The notes beneath the pieces were generated by a model. That model was not told the DNA's origin. It made no database searches and saw only the letters and a list, made by a program, of their open reading frames with translations. A stretch of DNA of 64,000 nt from NCBI RefSeq assembly GCF_009017415.1, contig NC_092409.1, positions 372,001 to 436,000 on the forward strand, given 5' to 3'. A program made the translations under genes and the position numbers. The first letter of the stretch is position 1. Each line of letters starts with the position of its first letter. This document shows positions 22,801 through 33,099 of this stretch, piece by piece. The DNA is from Aspergillus flavus. Its lineage: Eukaryota > Ascomycota > Eurotiomycetes > Eurotiales > Aspergillaceae.

Positions 22801-24359
22801 GGCAAGCTAGCTGTTTCAGTAGACTAGTAAGAAGATCAGTCGATGTTTGCTCGTTCTGGCGCCGAAAGTTACAGAATATATAGGCAACTGCAACATGGCA
22901 ACCGTCCTTGAACTTTATCCCCAGATAATTGACAACGATGGAAGCCATGATAGTTTTACCTGCCCCGGGAATACCCTGGCAGAATAGCGTTGTCTTTGAC
23001 TGTTCAAGCCATTGTTGGAAGGGGTCAGAGTCGAGTAGCTATTGACCCGTTCCTTCCTGTCGCCTACTGAAATGGTCGCTCTGCTGTGGGCCGTAGTCGA
23101 CGGGACTGAGCCAGGTGAGTATTTTTCGCTTTTCACCCTCCTCCACGGCTGAGTTCATATGAGTCACATGGGTTGTAATTTGAGACACTTCGTCGCACAC
23201 TTTCATTATTGTTAGTTTGCGGCGATGGATATAAGGGGATGATATTAAAGCGTCGCGACTTGCTTTTATTGAGTATCTGAAGCACATCCTTAGCTTTGCG
23301 TTCCGCGTCCAACGCCGTCGGTTGCACAAAGCCCAGAAGTTCCTTCGCACAGGCAGCTGCTGTAGCAGCTGCATACGAATGCCATTGATCGTTCTTGTGC
23401 GAATTCGCATAGTCCGATATTCCTCGGATGACGATGCAGGGGAAGTTGTTTATCAATCCAGCCGCCTCCATCTCAAGACAGATGGCGCCATGTTTCTGCT
23501 TGATCTGCGCTCTAGTTGGCGCATGCTTTACCACCGCGCTTCCTGTCGCCACAATTCCATAATGTATTTCCGGGGAAGTGTCAAATCGATCTTCTCGATG
23601 TATTCGTTGGGCGGGATCACACCCTGCACAGGATCTACCACCAGTATGGCGATAGTTGTCCCAAAAGAGTTGATCATATGAAGAGCCAGGATAAGCAAAG
23701 CCTTTCTTTCTCATATAAGGGTACTTATCCAGCATACTGTTAATGTATTGACAGATCTTGTTCTCACGAGTTTGGTGCTCTGCTTCCATCTTGGCTAGTG
23801 CAGTACGCAACGTTCGGGGCGGTCGATCCAACGCATATATATTCTCGAACGAGCCATCCGGTAGCCGTTTGCCAAAGTCATACACAACAACCCCACTAGA
23901 GCCCCTATCACTGCCTATAACTACATCCCCTAAGCGGATGTTGCGCGTTTCATTATCATCGTAATGGGGTATCCCTGCGCCAATACCCACCATGAGGCCA
24001 ACTCGGATGTTGGGAAAGGTGAACAGCATGTCTGTTGCAACAACGGCGGCAGAGCTAGCACCCAGTTCATCCTTTGGCAGGCAAGCAATGACGACTTTGA
24101 ATCCACTCATGGCTCCTAGGAGATATGTATTGTGATCTGCCTCCTATGGAGGCGTTTGTGGATCCCCATGCTCTTCATCTAGCATCCCCTTTGCTGCGGC
24201 CATTTCAATAGGGAGAGCCGAGACCCAACCTATCGTGTACTCTTCGTTGCCATACGGTGAGCTCCCAATCCCTGGTCCTGAGGTCTGGATGCCATTTTTG
24301 CTCTTCATCTCATTTCCAGTCCCGTCGACATTGATCATTTCCAGGGGTCTTTTCCCCAT
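19857..24359 (-). pseudogene. PNP_UDP-NACHT-ankyrin NLR-like gene, multiply broken
   Basis: Read from 24359 downward, an NLR-like protein is encoded: a phosphorylase-superfamily domain (EYTIGWVSALPIEM, LMVGIGAGIP, CLEMEAAGLINNFP, RGISDYANSHKN), a NACHT NTPase (P-loop GIPGAGKT, Walker-B-like VFIIIDALDEC), a helical segment, then about 17-18 ankyrin repeats of 33 residues from about 21620 to the end. Three lesions interrupt it: TAG at 24144-24146 in the phosphorylase domain, TAG at 23039-23041 just before the P-loop (relatives have Trp there), and a 19-bp tandem duplication at 19900-19937 that shifts the last ~20 residues; the older stop would be at 19838. One ordinary intron is clear at 22321-22370 (gtaagt...ccag). 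Between phosphorylase and NACHT parts a frame change fits a GC-AG intron (gcaagt...gaaag). Fungal NLRs act in non-self recognition and cell death; this copy is probably dead. Confidence 0.88.
19900..19937. repeat. 19-bp tandem duplication in the NLR 3' end
   Basis: Two adjacent identical 19-base copies, 19900-19918 and 19919-19937 (unit cccatgacatcggggtctg). Because 19 is not a multiple of three the reading frame of the ankyrin tail is shifted; with one copy removed the frame runs on to a stop at 19838. Confidence 0.93.
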
Positions 24360-25400
24360 TGTGGTTAGTATCGCAAATCAAAAGCTACGTCTTGAAATGT
24401 TTGTGAACAAGTTCCATGTTACTCATAAGTTCAAGGTTCCGAGTACAGCTGTATGATACTGAAAGCGGTGGACAAAGCAAGTTTGAGGGAAAGCAGATGG
24501 AGAGGCGGTGCACAAGGCTGTGCGCATAAACGCTGTCAGCCTCGTCGGGTAGCTTTTCGCGGGGTTGCTCTTCTGGACGGCCAATGACTTGCGATTTATT
24601 TTTCCAGTCTATACTCTACATAGCTTAGCAGGTCACTGTTTTGTGAACTTTAATACAAAAGCATGGATTCAACGGTATATTGAACTATGTGAGCATCCAG
24701 GCTGATCGTTTTCTGCAGCATCGCATTGGAGAAGTAATTAATAGATGTCAGAATCCTTTAATGATAATACTTAGAAGAGAAGCAGCGGACCTCCATTCCT
24801 GAATGAGGAGCGTGAAGACCCACCAATTTACACTAAGTGTACAGAGATAGGGTGCGAAAAGATCGTGGTGGTCCCTGTGGGCTGTGCCTAAGGTGGTCGT
24901 ATTACTCCGTACACATTATATTTCGAATCTAGCAGGCAGGCTTTGTGAAAAGGTAAATGATATATAACTCCGAGAGGGATCTTTCCCTGCCCTAATATGC
25001 CTCAGTAGCACCAAGTGGGCCATTTAGCTACTGCAGTGGAGTATATCTTGTGGATATAACTGCCGGAGATCAATGTTATTCTGACTTGATCATGGACCAC
25101 CGTAGTTAGTAGGCCCTGTGTGTATACTACGTAGCTTGCAGCGTCTCTCTTGTTGTGATTCGTAGTAACCCTAGCCTAGGCCGGAAATGGTCATATATTC
25201 CTACATGGAACCTCTTACCTGAAGCTTTTCCTGCGTCTGACTGACAACCTTTCATGGGATGTGACGTATCGTACTGTATTGTACAGATATTGTTAATCAC
25301 TTAACCAAGTTTAATTATCCGATAGTGTGCCCATCAACTCTACTTATAAGGACCACTACAACCACCAAAGCAATTTGATTGAAATCCAAAATTAGCAAAA
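24360..25400. other. Intergenic, NLR promoter side
   Basis: About 1 kb with no recognised gene. It contains the 5' flank of the broken NLR gene and the 3' flank of the 5S rRNA gene. Confidence 0.4.
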
Positions 25401-25519
25401 ACATACAACAGGAGGGATTCGCTGGTGGTCACCCACCCAACTACTAACCTCCCGGCGTGTGGCTTAAGTACGGCTGAGCGGACGGGAAGCCCTGTTCTCC
25501 ACACCCTATGGTCGTATGT
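25401..25519 (-). rRNA. 5S ribosomal RNA
   Basis: The reverse complement begins acatacgaccatagggtgtg and ends with ccctcctgttgtatgt, about 119 bases, matching the canonical fungal 5S start, the central gcccgtccgctcag-like loop region (here ttcccgtccgctcagccg), and the gttagtagttgggtgggtga segment that carries the internal promoter. The 3' end is followed directly by a T run (tttt), the RNA polymerase III terminator. 5S genes are dispersed singly in Aspergillus relatives. Terminal stems pair normally by eye (catacgac with gttgtatg), so the copy looks functional. Confidence 0.95.
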
Positions 25520-25935
25520 ATCTGTTTTTCAGTTATAGCAAATTATATGGGGAAAGCAAAAAACCTTCTACTTTTCACCAACAAAAACAACTTGTTTAAT
25601 GGTGGCGCAAATGACCTACTTATATAGATGCCTTAGTGATTTAATTCTTGGCCAAATGAAAGGGTATAAACATTACATTGGTGATTCATTCTCAACGCTG
25701 CTGGTAATTTGCTGAAATATATAACTAGTTTGCGACGATCTGGTATCGAAAACGCTACTAAGAGAAAGAAATATTACCCCGAGAAGGAAAACCACGTTAG
25801 TATAGGAAAATTTCCTCAGCAAATATATGCAAAATATGAGAAGACCTATGCGGCGCGAAACAAGGTATTTCAGATAATTCGTTGATCACAATAGATTGTA
25901 TCGTTGGCTTCCCACCACCATTTGCTACCGTTGAT
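25520..25935. other. Intergenic, no gene seen
   Basis: About 400 bases between the 5S gene and the decayed frame; AT-rich, with no recognised motif. It includes the 5' flank of the 5S gene. Confidence 0.4.
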
Positions 25936-26628
25936 CTACCCGTTGCGCGGCAAGACAATCCAACCAAGCTGTTTCATAAACTCCGTTGTTTTGGGGGTTG
26001 GAGATCTACAGAAAATCTTGACTATGATTCTACCGAGAGACCCGATAGCTCTGAACTGTGTATCAATGTCTTGCAATGTATCATGGAGGAATCGAACATT
26101 GATCTCGTTGTCTGTGACAAGAACGCAGTTCGGACCATAAACGACGGTTTCGAATGTTTGCAAGTTGGTGCAGTGTTCCTGCAGAAGTCGCAAAGTCTGC
26201 CAGCCATCTTCTCTTATCTTTATTTTGTCCAGCTGGCCATCTACCCGCTATGTGGCTGGAAAGTTGATCTGTAGATAAGCCAGAAAGCCTGCATTCACCG
26301 AGCCGATGCAGTCTAGAAAAGGCTTTAGAAGACTGCCCTGACGCTGTGTCCCTTCCTCGAGGGTAAACTCATTTGTACTATAGAGGACTGCTTTTGCTTC
26401 ATCTGAAATTTGTCGATTGGCATATAGAAGCGCAAGCCATTAGGGTAGCCTTTCGGGTGCAAAGGATTCTATTGGCCCACCCGGGTCCTGAAATAGGAAG
26501 ACTGGATGTGGCACAGCCAGCACTTGTTTGTAAATATTCTCACGCAGATCGATTGGGAGGCTTAGAAAACTGGCGTGAGCTGGAGATGTTGGCTAAGAAA
26601 GAGTCCTGTTTGACCTCGCAGCCGACAT
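25936..26628 (-). pseudogene. Decayed 231-codon gene of a fungal-specific family
   Basis: From ATG at 26628 to TAG at 25936 one frame of 231 codons is continuous in sense except for three internal stops at 26593-26595, 26440-26442 and 26248-26250. Between them it reads like the fungal-specific F-box/DUF-type family with an entry of SFLSLPIDLRENIYKQVL, then FLFQDPGGPIESFAPERLP, WLALLYANRQISDEAKAVLY, DGWQTLRLLQEHCTNLQTFE and an end of EFMKQLGWIVLP. In living relatives the first motif begins an F-box-like helix pair. No frameshift is needed, so only point changes are involved. The family assignment is from memory of conserved phrases and is moderate. Shorter opposite-strand frames in the same place are shadows. 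Confidence 0.68.
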
Positions 26629-27414
26629 AGTACCGAAGACCTATTGTGCTAGATGGTGACAGAGTCTATCGAACTATAGATTCAGAATTCGAGGTCTGGT
26701 CAATCCTTCTGTTTGAGCCTGCAATTGAGTGTTCGTGGTAGGTTAATAGGCTGCTGGCGATGGCTAGGATGGCATTCGCGGCGAATCTTGCTGTTAAGTC
26801 TTTGGATACTTTTCTCGTTCTCAGTGCCTTTGGAAAGTCAAGAGGCGAGGAGCGTTCGACCAAAGGTTCAAGATTAGGCTAGCCACAAGTGGTGTCTTAT
26901 GCATGTATGTGAGGTACTAAATCTCTTGTACGTCCTAGTTCTGATGATTCTAGAAATACAGAATCTGTTTCTGTGACAAGTTAAGCTGATGAGGGGTAGG
27001 GAAATCCAGGTGTAACTTTTTTATATTTCTTTGTTTAGCATTACTCTAAATTCAAATACTATTGCGACCATAACGGCACACTTATTAACCAATCCTGATC
27101 AGATCCGAAGTAAAGGACGGCAATAGTTCAATCGACATCGGCAAAACTCCGGCCAGACAAATAGTTGATTGTAATTAGAACTATGACTACACGACAAAGT
27201 CCTGTCGGTGAGTTGGGATTGCACATCACGAACAGGTCAGAAAGTTGAGTTGAACCTATACGTGTAGCCATGTTGGAGTGCTGATCAAATGCACTTGGAA
27301 AAAGCGGTAAACCCTCTTTTATATTCGAACTCTATAAACAAGCACTGCTAGTGCAGAGAAAGGTATTATACACAAAGATACAAAGATGTGTAGTCATATA
27401 TACAAGAAGAGAAA
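26629..27414. other. Intergenic, no gene seen
   Basis: No supported gene. A 65-codon minus-strand frame at 26666-26863 has no recognisable motif. The right part is the 3' flank of the pectin lyase gene. Confidence 0.4.
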
Positions 27415-28590
27415 TTAGATCTTGCCCGCACCAGCATTCTTGGGGACGTTAACCGCGGCCTGAGAAGCCGGGGTAGCAGGGGCAATCTTGAGGCCCTTGA
27501 AGTCACCGAAGAAGGAGGTATCTTTGAGGGGGGGAAGAGTACCGGACTTGGTGAGGACATTGACCTCGCAGGCACGGCCAAGGGCGGAGCTGCACTGCTT
27601 GTTGGAATTGGCGTCGGGGGAGAAGAAAGCCTTGCCCTTGAAGTCGGCGACAACGGCCTTGACATCGGTGAAGACGTTACCCTCGAAGATACCCTTGGCA
27701 GTGGCCTCGCCTCCCTCAAGAGCGTGACCAGTGTTGCCGTCCCAGACGTTGTTCACAGCGTGCAGGAGGGTGCCTCCGCTCAGGGCAGGGCTGCGGCCAG
27801 AGGTGTGGTAGATGTAGTTGTTCTGCAGAGTGATCTGGTCTCCCTTGCCAACCATCTCGAAGGTCCAGTAGTGGTATCCGTTGCATCCGGCAGAGAAGGG
27901 GCTGTCACCGTTGATGAAGTTGTTGGAAAGAGTAACACGCTTGCTGGTGTTGAAGCCGAAGACGTAGTGCTGACGTCCGATACGAGCAGTCTGCATGCTA
28001 TTAGTATTGGGTCATACAGGGGATAAAGGTAAACATACAGTAACATGGTCAACCCAGATCAGATCAGCGCCATCAAAAGAGATGGCATCACCACCCCACA
28101 CGTACTGGGGATTCAGGTCGGTAATCTGAATGTTCTGGACAATGATGTTGGTAGCACCACCGCGGAATCTCAAACCCTTGCCCTTGATGATACCCTTGTT
28201 ACCAACACCGATGATGGTCTTGTGGGAGGCGACATCGATGGGGGTCTTGGCAGCAGTGTCCCAGGTTCCAGTGGATTTGCCGGCATTTCCGCAGTTGTCC
28301 TGGATGATCTTCTGGCATTTTGCGCCTTCACCCCAGTTGGCACAGACGGTTCCCTTCGAGGTGCCCTCCGTTCCGGTGTAGTCGTACAACTTGTCAAGGA
28401 CAATCACACGAGGGGAGGGATCGGCGAGCAACTTCTTGAGTTCGTTAATATCCTTCGGGGTCTGAGGTGCAGCGTTCCCACCACCCGTCACGCCAGAGGC
28501 GAAACCTTGGGCAGCACCAGAGACTTTCTGGGCGACACCGAGCTGGGCGAGGCCCAGGAGGGCAGCAAAAGTGACTGACAAGAGCTTCAT
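27415..28590 (-). CDS. Secreted pectin lyase, polysaccharide lyase family 1
   Basis: Two exons (28590-28039 and 27990-27415) with a 48-base intron (gtatgt...catgcag) give 375 residues, the usual length of Aspergillus pectin lyases. The ATG at 28590 is chosen because it starts a signal peptide (KLLSVTFAALLGLAQLGVAQ, cleavage near residue 20); an upstream in-frame ATG would bury it. The parallel beta-helix family is shown by GFASGVTGGG near the mature N-terminus, the GTEGT segment, KGLRFRGGATNIIVQNI, NPQYVWGGDAISFDG, WVDHVTTARIGRQHYVFG with the catalytic-region Arg and His-containing RIGRQH, then FSAGCNGYHYW. This enzyme cleaves methyl-esterified homogalacturonan by beta-elimination outside the cell. 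Codon use is strongly C-ended, unlike its decayed neighbours, which suggests high expression. Confidence 0.95.
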
Positions 28591-31492
28591 AGCGGGCAAA
28601 GAAGTTTTCAAATCTTGCTGCCTTGAGCAATGATACCTGAGAAATGGTAGCAAAAGCTACGAGAGATCCAAAGCCTTTTAAACCTTCGGCTCTTACTACC
28701 AGACCAGAAGCAAAGCAAAGGATAACGCGGTAACAACCGGGAGGAAAATTAGGGAGCGGGTGGGTCCATAGTGTGAAGGATGAGACATTTCAGTCCTAAA
28801 CATCCGTCTCCAAAGAAGCCAAGACTAGGGGTCATCCGGTCCCTGGAAAACTAGAAGATCTAATTCTCCGGGTTCGATCTCCGAGTTGTACCCTTTCTCC
28901 ACTAACTGACTCTTTATTGAACCAACTATCCTGTATCTGTAACGGGCGGGGCCATCCGACTCCATCTATTTGTCTAATATGGGAGCCCCTGTCCAGCTAA
29001 GAACAGGCACCAAGCGCTTAGATACCGTGTTGGAATGGTTCAACTGAGGCCAACAAGGCTCGAGCGCACGGGTTTAGATCTCCTTCTTGTCTGGTTCTGC
29101 GGAATCTGACTCCTCCGGCCCCATGTTACTACATCATTTAATACTTAAATAGTGCGATTGAAAATTTATTGACCCGGGTTAGCAACAGGACAATATGTGT
29201 CACAGGTCATGACCAGGAACGGGAGGCCAACGGAAAAACAGGATCAAACGGGGCTGGTGGTTCTAATCCTACTTTAACGGTGGGCCCATATTTTTGAAAC
29301 TTTATTCCAGAACACTGCCTCATATAGCTTACCTTGAAAATTATAGGGCTCGGTGGACGGACCAGTGGAATTCCAGGGAGGTGGCACATGAACCGTGGCG
29401 TGAGAGAAACTAGGCGTTAGGGTTATCATCAACTCAAAACACTAGTAGTGCCGATCGGCACTGTTCCGAGTGATGAAGAGGGTTCGCTCAGGGCTCTACC
29501 CTTCTTTCCGTGCTCCACCGACTGCCGTCCATTGCCCTGAAGCCTTGCTGAATTTTAATGGCACGTCAGCCAAGCATATGACTGTGGATATGTATTTCAA
29601 TAGCGCGCATGGCAAGGATGGCATACCACGATTGTATATGTGCACTCCACAGTTTGAGTTGCTGTGAATGCGCTTGTTTTATGAGTGAAAATCGAACCCT
29701 GACCATTCTCACTATTTTACTGTACCTAAGATCAATATTGATACGATTGATATACGAACTTTGGTTCAAAACATCTTCAAAATACCCCGAAACGTCTTTT
29801 GTATGAAATCATTAGACAAGCACTGAAAAGGCATCGCTATTCATCCATGACCTCTGACACTAGCCTCCATTTGTATGGCATGTTATACGGAGGGATACCC
29901 CGGAACTTGTAGCAAAATCTCCGAGACAGGTCGCTCTTCAATGTATCCACATAGTAGATGCATCCCCACCGAAGCATATCCTACGCTGATGTAAGAACCG
30001 TTCATCACCAGTCCCGCGTCTTCCGTTGTTTATCGGATGGAACCTGGTCACGTTGTCACAGCATACACTCCTTCTACTAAACCGACTGTTTAGTTGAATA
30101 TTACGGATTAGTGCATGTTTGAACTATTATCATATGCATCCCAGCTGCGTGTTTATGACACCTTAGAGGATGATCCTTTAAGCTTAAGCAAGAAGCGGTC
30201 GTCTCAAAAAGGTAAGAATACGGAGCATGAGGGGTTCCTCCGTAAGTTCGCCGGGTCAAGGGCCTCTTGTTATAGTCAGCGGGGACTAGCCTCTAGAAGG
30301 ATTTTGTTCACAGGAAGGCTAGTAAGGGCTTGGCTGAGACGACATGTTCCAGAATGGTGACTTATAACTCGGTTCTAGAAGGACTACATAGACTCGATGC
30401 AATTGCCACAACCAGGATATAGTAATCACGATCCTCGGGAGCGTCGGATATATTTCTCAGCCCCAGATATCACTCAAGAAGATAATCGAGTTGTGCGATG
30501 TTTGACATACGTCGAGCCCATCATTAAAGGATCTTGACTAGCTTTTGTACAAAATTGTAGAATAAGAAAAGACTCAAAGTTCACCCCCTCGAAGGTTTGT
30601 CGAGATTCTTCCAACAACAAAACACTTCAGATATCCCAACAGCATCAGGCCAAGATTTCGTCTAGCAGACAGCATTGAGCTAAGTCATCCCATAAAAGAT
30701 GAACCACAACCCAATGTTGAACTAAGGTGTTTGACTGGCTGTAACAAATCTATACAATTAAGAAAGGTTTCTTTGTGTGTAGTTCAACGTAGGTTTTGTA
30801 TAGTATTGCGTTGGGTCAAGTTTCTCTGATTCTTGTTGTCGTGAGCTTATGAGTTGTTAATGCTGCCATGGGGATCGCGACGCCATCGACAATCGATTTT
30901 TATGAATATGAGAAGAGGTAAACAGTCAGCCGTATAATTGACTTACATGAGGACAGTATGGAAACATCCCATATGCCGAAATATTCACATCATGCATGTA
31001 GCCCTGTTTCCCAATCATGTTTCGTCTGGAACACAATAACTGATGTGCTTGAAACAACGTTCATCACCACCAGGGTAAGAAAGGAACACGTACAAGAATG
31101 AAACTGTCAATCTATGGTAATTTATTTCTTATAAGTAGAGATCGACCTAATAACTAGGTGATTATTAACTAAAACACCAAAGTGACAGATGTAATCTAAC
31201 GGGTCATTACTGAACATTTTAAACATGTATGCTTCGCGGTAGCACTATGTATGTGGAGCTAAGAAAAAATTGAATGTCAAAGGTGAATTACTACATCGGT
31301 CCTATTGAGACAGTCGAAGAATGGGTCCTGTATAACAAAGTTTGGGATAGAGATATCTTGAGTTCCGCGTTGTTCTCCCCTCGAACAGCCCAGATGATCA
31401 TAAAACTATGGTATCCAATAACTCTAGAACCACGCAAAGAAAGCAAGTGCTTAATTCAAAGACAAACCGACTAGTCACCATCCAGCGGACAT
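28591..31492. other. Long gene-poor stretch
   Basis: About 2.9 kb without a recognisable gene. Open frames of 60-81 codons at 29207-29389, 29470-29667, 29566-29769, 30115-30360 and 31274-31474 lack known motifs. A short tRNA-like T-arm pattern at about 28869-28881 is not supported by a full cloverleaf. The left end holds the pectin lyase promoter, including a tttaaaag-type box on the minus strand near 28675. Confidence 0.4.
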
Positions 31493-32482
31493 CTATTGCC
31501 GGAGTCTATTCCAGAACTCTTCGATAAAGCCCGCAACCTCCGGTACCCTTTCCCTAACTACTCCATGGCCGACCTGGGGCACGACCACAACATCCTGCAT
31601 CCCAAGCTCATGCAAGTCCTGCACGCTACACAAATCATCCAGCTCCCCAAGAACACATCGACTCTTGATCCCCGTCGTCGCCGCTTTCTCAAACTCACCA
31701 TGTTTATCAAAAACTCCACCATCCCTAAAGATACCGACTACGCTAGCGGCATGCCCTGCATGTTCTTTCATTTCCCAATCTCTGACAGCTTCTGCCACAA
31801 CCTCACCTCGTCCCACCCTCTCCTTCCAATCCGAAGGCACAACCAACCGGCCCCCTTCCAGCACTTTCAGGACCCAATCTCGCGCAGCCTCTTCCAACCC
31901 CTCCCCACCACGCAAGTAACCTTTCTGCACCTCATCGAGCCCGGCGGTGCGGCGTAGGCCCGCCGGGGCAACCAAAGTCATCGACGCGACGCGTTCGGGG
32001 TGCGCTGCCGCAAAACTTGCCGTGGTAGACCCGCCAAAAGAATAGCCAATGAAATGGGCATCAGTCCATCCAAGATGCACCATCACGGCTTCTATTAATC
32101 CATGGAAGAGAGCGGGGTCGTGCGCCACAAACGGTGTTTCCGAGAGTCCGTGGCCCCACAGGTCCACTAAGACACAATGAGCCGAGGCGAAACGCGATGA
32201 CAGTGCGCTGGCTAATGGCTGGAGGCCGATTGCAGGCGTTTGCACCCCGTGGACGAATAGTACCCGGGATATGGGCTGTTTACCATCCGTGGAAACAGGA
32301 GATGAGGGTGGTAGTTCGTAGTATGCTGCTTTGCCGTGGGGGGTTTGTAAATATGATGCTGGTGGAAGCCGGTTGCCGAAGGTTGCCACGAAGGCGGCTT
32401 CCGATGGGGCGGGAATGGGCTGCGTTGCGCCGCTGGGTGGCACTGTCCCAGGACGGGGGAGCACGATTAAAGGCTTAGACAT
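31493..32482 (-). CDS. Alpha/beta hydrolase
   Basis: An intronless frame encodes 329 residues. It is an alpha/beta hydrolase: a strand and oxyanion loop VLFVHGVQ near 74-81, DLWGHGLSET at 107-116, the nucleophile elbow GYSFGG with Ser148, an acid in LGELDDLCS (Asp282 or Asp283) and the catalytic His306 in QVGHGVV. A cap of about 80 residues lies between Ser148 and the acid. No signal peptide is evident; the first 45 residues are Pro-rich. Substrate is unknown. The start ATG at 32482 is the first in the frame. Its 5' flank abuts the retrotransposon target site by about 290 bases. Confidence 0.88.
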   Translation of the reverse strand: MSKPLIVLPRPGTVPPSGATQPIPAPSEAAFVATFGNRLPPASYLQTPHGKAAYYELPPSSPVSTDGKQPISRVLFVHGVQTPAIGLQPLASALSSRFASAHCVLVDLWGHGLSETPFVAHDPALFHGLIEAVMVHLGWTDAHFIGYSFGGSTTASFAAAHPERVASMTLVAPAGLRRTAGLDEVQKGYLRGGEGLEEAARDWVLKVLEGGRLVVPSDWKERVGRGEVVAEAVRDWEMKEHAGHAASVVGIFRDGGVFDKHGEFEKAATTGIKSRCVLGELDDLCSVQDLHELGMQDVVVVPQVGHGVVRERVPEVAGFIEEFWNRLRQ

Positions 32483-32778
32483 GGCGGGGATATTTTCTCG
32501 ATGTTGGCAACGATAGTCATGGAAGGTAGAGAGAGATATGGAAATATTGATATCGATCGGCTCACTTATCGCTTTTCTGCCTTGTGTGTCCGCCTTCGAT
32601 ACAGTGTGCTAGACAAGGGTCTGTAACACTTTTCTCTAGAAAAGGTAGGGTGTAAGAAGCAATTAGGGCAGCATAAAAGGTTAAATCCATATTTGGAGAC
32701 AGCTGTATACAGTATCAAGTTTCCTGAATTATTGTTCTTTATAGAACGTTTTTATTCTAGATTATAAAATCAGGTAAT

Positions 32779-33099
32779 TATCATAGAAATAATAACGATC
32801 ATATAAGGTAACTATATAGTATATCCTGTCCTAGATATATAGATATCCCGGTGGCCAAACAGTATCTTTAGTATCTATATCTATTATCTTTCTAATAATA
32901 TATAGTAGCCCTGTTAGAAGAATTAATTATTATATATAGAGAATCTTAAGGATTCTTAGCTATAAATTAATACTATAATTATTAATAAAAAATTAAGAAT
33001 TAGTCTTTTATCTTTAATATCTATTATTTAATACTTTATCTATATATTTTTATCTAATTAATAGATTTTTTACTTTAATTAATAAATATTTTTTTAATA
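32779..33099. repeat. Left LTR of the RIP-mutated retrotransposon
   Basis: 321 bases. The outer ~130 bases keep C and G (for example cctgtcctag and cccggtggcc), while the inner end is nearly pure A/T. It is preceded by the target duplication gtaat. Confidence 0.92.

Noticed and set aside
27724..28578. Plus-strand frames of 100 and 177 codons opposite the pectin lyase
   Set aside because: Arise from the strongly biased codon use of the pectin lyase gene.
28860..28890. tRNA gene around ggttcgatctcc
   Set aside because: Has a T-arm-like word only; no D-arm, anticodon stem or acceptor pairing found.
31496..31957. 153-codon plus-strand frame in the alpha/beta hydrolase region
   Set aside because: Opposite strand shadow of the hydrolase, Pro/Ser-rich by reverse-complement bias.
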